This document shows, piece after piece, positions 61,103 through 64,000 of a DNA stretch of 64,000 bases. Within the stretch, counting starts at the first letter, position 1. Each line of letters starts with the position of its first letter. The notes below the pieces were generated by a model. That model was given only the letters and a program-made list of their open reading frames with translations, was not told the DNA's origin and ran no database searches. The translations under genes were made by a program, and so were the position numbers. Source of the stretch: Neckera pumila (lineage: Eukaryota > Streptophyta > Bryopsida > Hypnales > Neckeraceae); the NCBI GenBank assembly GCA_963969595.1, contig OZ018417.1, positions 436,501 through 500,500 on the forward strand. The letters are read 5' to 3'.

Positions 61103-61501
61103 TAAGGTAGAGGCACTTATTGTCGACCTAGACCCATTTCCAATCTGAGGGGGTACTATTTCTGATCTTAGCTGGAACAAACCTAAATAAATCCAACCAA
61201 AGCTGGGAATGTGGTTTTTCAAGGTTGGGACTAATAAAGTATGACACATGTCCCAAAGTAGTGAGAAAAAAGCAGTTCTTGATGGATCGGAATTAGAAGA
61301 GTCTAGAGATTGGCAATGGGTCTTGAATACTTTTTGGCTCCCAAAATTCATAGTAGTTTCAACTTTGGGAATAAAATTATGAAAAGTTTTCAATCCCCAT
61401 ATTTCCTATCTTTCTACATGCAAGAAATTTGCTTCATCATAAACTGTTCATGATCTGCTGGAAAATCCCTTAAAAGATCGACAATGGGTGCTTCTACCTT
61501 A
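61103..61501. mobile_element. MITE, about 0.4 kb, family H
   Basis: Left end TAAGGTAGAGGCACTTATTG, right end CAATGGGTGCTTCTACCTTA: inverted termini nearly identical to those at 37054-37460. The interior is the reverse complement of that copy. No transposase is present. It lies 537 bp beyond the stop codon of the phosphatase gene. Confidence 0.7.
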
Positions 61502-62037
61502 TTTCGAGTCATAAAGCAAATGCGAATCTGCGGATGTCCGTCTTTGAGTGAGCACCTGAACAAGGCGAAACTAAATGTCAAATTGTACTTTAGAAACAGA
61601 TCTCAATAATATTGTGAAACCATGAGACCCCCAAGAGTCACTTGGTTAAAAGGGACCAAATTATTCCCTAATGGATCTTATTCGAAATTACAGTGCTTCA
61701 AGCTAATTCTCCAGGAACTAAATGAAGTGGAAAGCTCTACTGATCGGCTTATAACCAAACTAGTTCTTCAATCCCTCTGCTGTAAACTGCCATCCGGCAG
61801 AAGATTAATCGGCATTGTCGAGCACATTGAGCGGCAAATCCAAGGTACATGGCAGCTGCCTTCTCTTCCAGCATTCTCTCAACAGATGGGATGTAGAAAA
61901 CTAGCTGAGCATCTTCCGAACAACTTATTGGCACTAGATTACAAACTCTGCTTTGAAGGCAAAGTGTGGCTTGGAGACAGACGGTGACTGATCCCCATCG
62001 CACTGCAAAGTGTTGATGCAGAAGTATCACGCCACTT

Positions 62038-64000
62038 TCACGCTGGTGGAACACAAGTATCTAAAGACAGTTTCTGTTCAAGTAACAGTTGACCTCCATC
62101 ACCACGAATCTGAAGCCGCGCCAATGGTGGTGACATATCCCAGTCGACCTGGACGTGGCAATTGGCAAAACCACCACAATTCAATGCATGCGTTGTCCAA
62201 CCGCGTAACTAACCGTTCGATTTCGTTTAATGATGAGCGTACACTCATAAGCAAACGATGTAGAATAGATCTTACCGCTCTGTGATGACCATACTTTGGG
62301 TATATGTGTGTTCAAGTTTACTGAATGCTAAATAAGAATTGTACATACACGTTCTTGATCGACTCTCAAGAGTGAACCTTGGGTCCATCTTTATAACTTA
62401 GCCAAGCCTGATGTCAATGTGCACAACAACAAGAGTAAGGGAAGTAACGGCAATTGCATACCTCAATCAGCCCGAAGGCTGGGCCAGACACAAAATCACA
62501 CGCTCCATTTGGTCTGAGACCTACTGTATCAACTCGAAAGCCTGATAAAGCAAGCAAGAAAGTCAAACAGGATTGCACGAGAGTCGAGACAGCAATATTG
62601 AAATTATGGATCTCTCTCATACAAGAGTTTTTCGAGAAACTACATAATAAATAACAAACTTTGAAACATCCTTCAATAGTGAAAAGGGATACAAACAGCT
62701 AGCTTTCTGGCATATCAAGACTCTGTAGGCCAGAAAATGGAAATAACTTACCTTCACAAGGAGCAGGTACAGCCGTATTATTGGTGAGGCCGCTGGCCAT
62801 GACCTGAAGTATTATCCTGGCCCTGTTAGTGATTGTTCATGCATGCGTGCTAACATGTGATGCTCTCATTACAACCTGATTCTAACATGTGATGCTCTCA
62901 TTACAACCTGATTCTAACATGTGATGCTCACGATAATACAATTAAGTCTCAGCAGACCTCTCATTACTCCTAGAAAGATTTTAGCACTGTTCAGGTCTTT
63001 GATACTTCCAACCTGATTCAACACGACGTCAAAGAGAGGGTTACGTCACACGGTCAAACCTGGACCAAAGGTCGTGGAAGATCCGTACTATCATAGTCAT
63101 CACTGTAGCTGCGGTTTCCAGGTTGCAAAATCTGCGCCGAGTAAAGTTCATCAAATACAGAGATAGGATAGTGCTAGCAAAAGGGGTCATCATGAAAATG
63201 AACGTCACTAGAACATGGATTAAGAGCAACCTGCCTTAATGTCTGAAAAGTGGAAGTCGCCAGTCAAAACGACCACACAACCAGGAGCCGTGGTTAACAC
63301 GTGCAAGAGATTCCTTTGTGCAGGTTGGAAGCAGTCGAAGTCATCGTAACACTTGCAATATGCAGCTGGATGTTTCTTCCTGGCTTGGCTACAAACCTGC
63401 ATCCCTTCAACTTCCGCCCGGTAAATTTCATATAGTAAGGTCCGTGTAAGGTAAACGAGGATGAACGCCACGCAGCGACATACGCAAGTCTCCGTTGTGC
63501 CATGAGAAAACGCGCGAAAGTGAAAAAAACAAAGAATATTTGTTTGAAACTTACAAATTCTGTGGGTTTGCTGATGAGAGGTGAACCAGAAACCACCAGT
63601 TTCAGAGCAGCTCCAGAACTCTCAAGCTCGTGTTTTAGCCACCTCCGCTGCCGTGGACCCAATATCTATAAACAAGAGATAAAGGGGAACAAAAGATCAC
63701 TAATCCAATTGTAACTTTTCCTGTGGTTGCCTGCATTCCCTCGTGCGATTACATCTTATCAAAGATGGGTTCTGAATGCAACGCAGTGCTCTGTACAATC
63801 TCTTGTGCAAGCACAGGGTAGGGATTTGGATATAGGACTCATGCAATTTATGGGGTCCATACTCAACATTCAGAAAATAAAAGTTGTAAATCTCTTGCAG
63901 CTGACTACTAGTTAGAAGCTGTACCTCACACAGCACACTCGAATCACTTATAGCATCCATCTGGTCAGTTTTACTCCATGAATAAGCTTCATTTCTGGAG
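62038..64000 (-). CDS. PhoD-like metallophosphatase, C-terminal part (runs off the window)
   Basis: Seven exons lie in the window (63925-64000 and beyond, 63555-63665, 63235-63396, 63060-63173, 62752-62803, 62462-62541, 62038-62148), giving the last 234 residues. Landmarks are ILGPRQRRWLKHEL, LVVSGSPL, DDFDCFQPAQRNLLHVL, CVVVLTGDFHFSDIK (the Asp and His fit the metal site of PhoD phosphatases), VMASGLTNNTA, GLRPNGACDFVSGPAFG and VDWDMSPPLARLQIRG before TGA. PhoD enzymes are usually secreted or organellar phosphomono/diesterases; the targeting end is outside the window. All junctions are phase-consistent, but the intron 63174-63234 starts with GC rather than GT. The next intron down holds a 32-bp tandem repeat. 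Confidence 0.85.
62850..62930. repeat. 32-bp tandem repeat, about 2.5 copies, in a PhoD intron
   Basis: The unit starting CTAACATGTGATGCTCTCAT repeats with period 32 at 62850, 62882 and 62914; the last copy is partial. The copies are identical over the first two units, so the expansion is recent. It lies within the intron between 62804 and 63059 of the minus-strand phosphatase gene. Confidence 0.85.

Noticed and set aside
61622..61987. A 121-codon plus-strand open frame
   Set aside because: It lies just beyond the 3' end of the minus-strand PhoD gene, shows no family motif, and is best explained by chance or antisense of its 3'UTR.
1..64000. CRISPR arrays, tRNA, rRNA, organellar genes
   Set aside because: None was seen. 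The window has nuclear plant gene structure, and no cloverleaf-like or rRNA-like sequence was recognised by eye.

Overview
The window is nuclear DNA of a land plant. The coding parts are GC-rich and split into many exons by GT-AG introns of roughly 60-600 bp, and they sit in very AT-rich, repeat-choked intergenic DNA. The gene set (an RSL-type bHLH, a Slo/BK-type potassium channel, a ZNFX1-like helicase, a PhoD phosphatase) together with the intron sizes suggests a seedless plant, either a bryophyte or a lycophyte. That placement is inference, and no marker in the window settles the species.

Layout. 1-21.6 kb: no recognisable protein gene. It holds several TTAA-bounded mobile elements with CCCCTAAAG termini, two other foldback/MITE families, a 281-bp near-perfect hairpin (16522-16802) and a 786-bp foldback (9901-10686). 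21.6-24.6 kb (+): a four-exon RSL/RHD6-type bHLH transcription factor with a probable 5'UTR intron. 26.56-27.48 kb (+): a decayed Tc1/mariner transposase. 27.8-34.8 kb (-): a 17-exon six-transmembrane K+ channel with a TVGYGD filter and two RCK domains, the Slo/BK architecture. 37-47.5 kb: repeats again (a short MITE, a Stowaway-like element, more TTAA elements). 47.6-48.6 kb (-): unrecognised possible exons. 48.7-52.2 kb (+): a seven-exon epoxide-hydrolase-like alpha/beta hydrolase whose third intron carries a TTAA element. 52.8-59.7 kb (-): an eleven-exon gene for about 1,899 residues that joins a cold-shock-like domain, a ZNFX1-type SF1 helicase, NFX1 cysteine/histidine repeats, a coiled coil and two PARP catalytic domains. 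62.0 kb to the right edge (-): the C-terminal part of a PhoD-like phosphatase.

I rebuilt the five gene models by hand from reading frames, splice consensus and family motifs. Exon phases join without a stop in all five, which is strong internal support. The alpha/beta hydrolase and the helicase-PARP gene converge tail to tail (stops at 52169 and 52798). No operon-like cooperation is expected. The helicase-PARP fusion looks like an RNA-surveillance or antiviral type protein by family. The channel would couple Ca2+ or another ligand to K+ flux. The RSL factor belongs to the rhizoid/root-hair regulators.

The main novelty candidates are the ZNFX1-like helicase fused to one apparently dead and one apparently intact PARP domain, a plant Slo/BK channel without a calcium bowl, and piggyBac-like TTAA elements, one of which has an empty site nearby in the same window.
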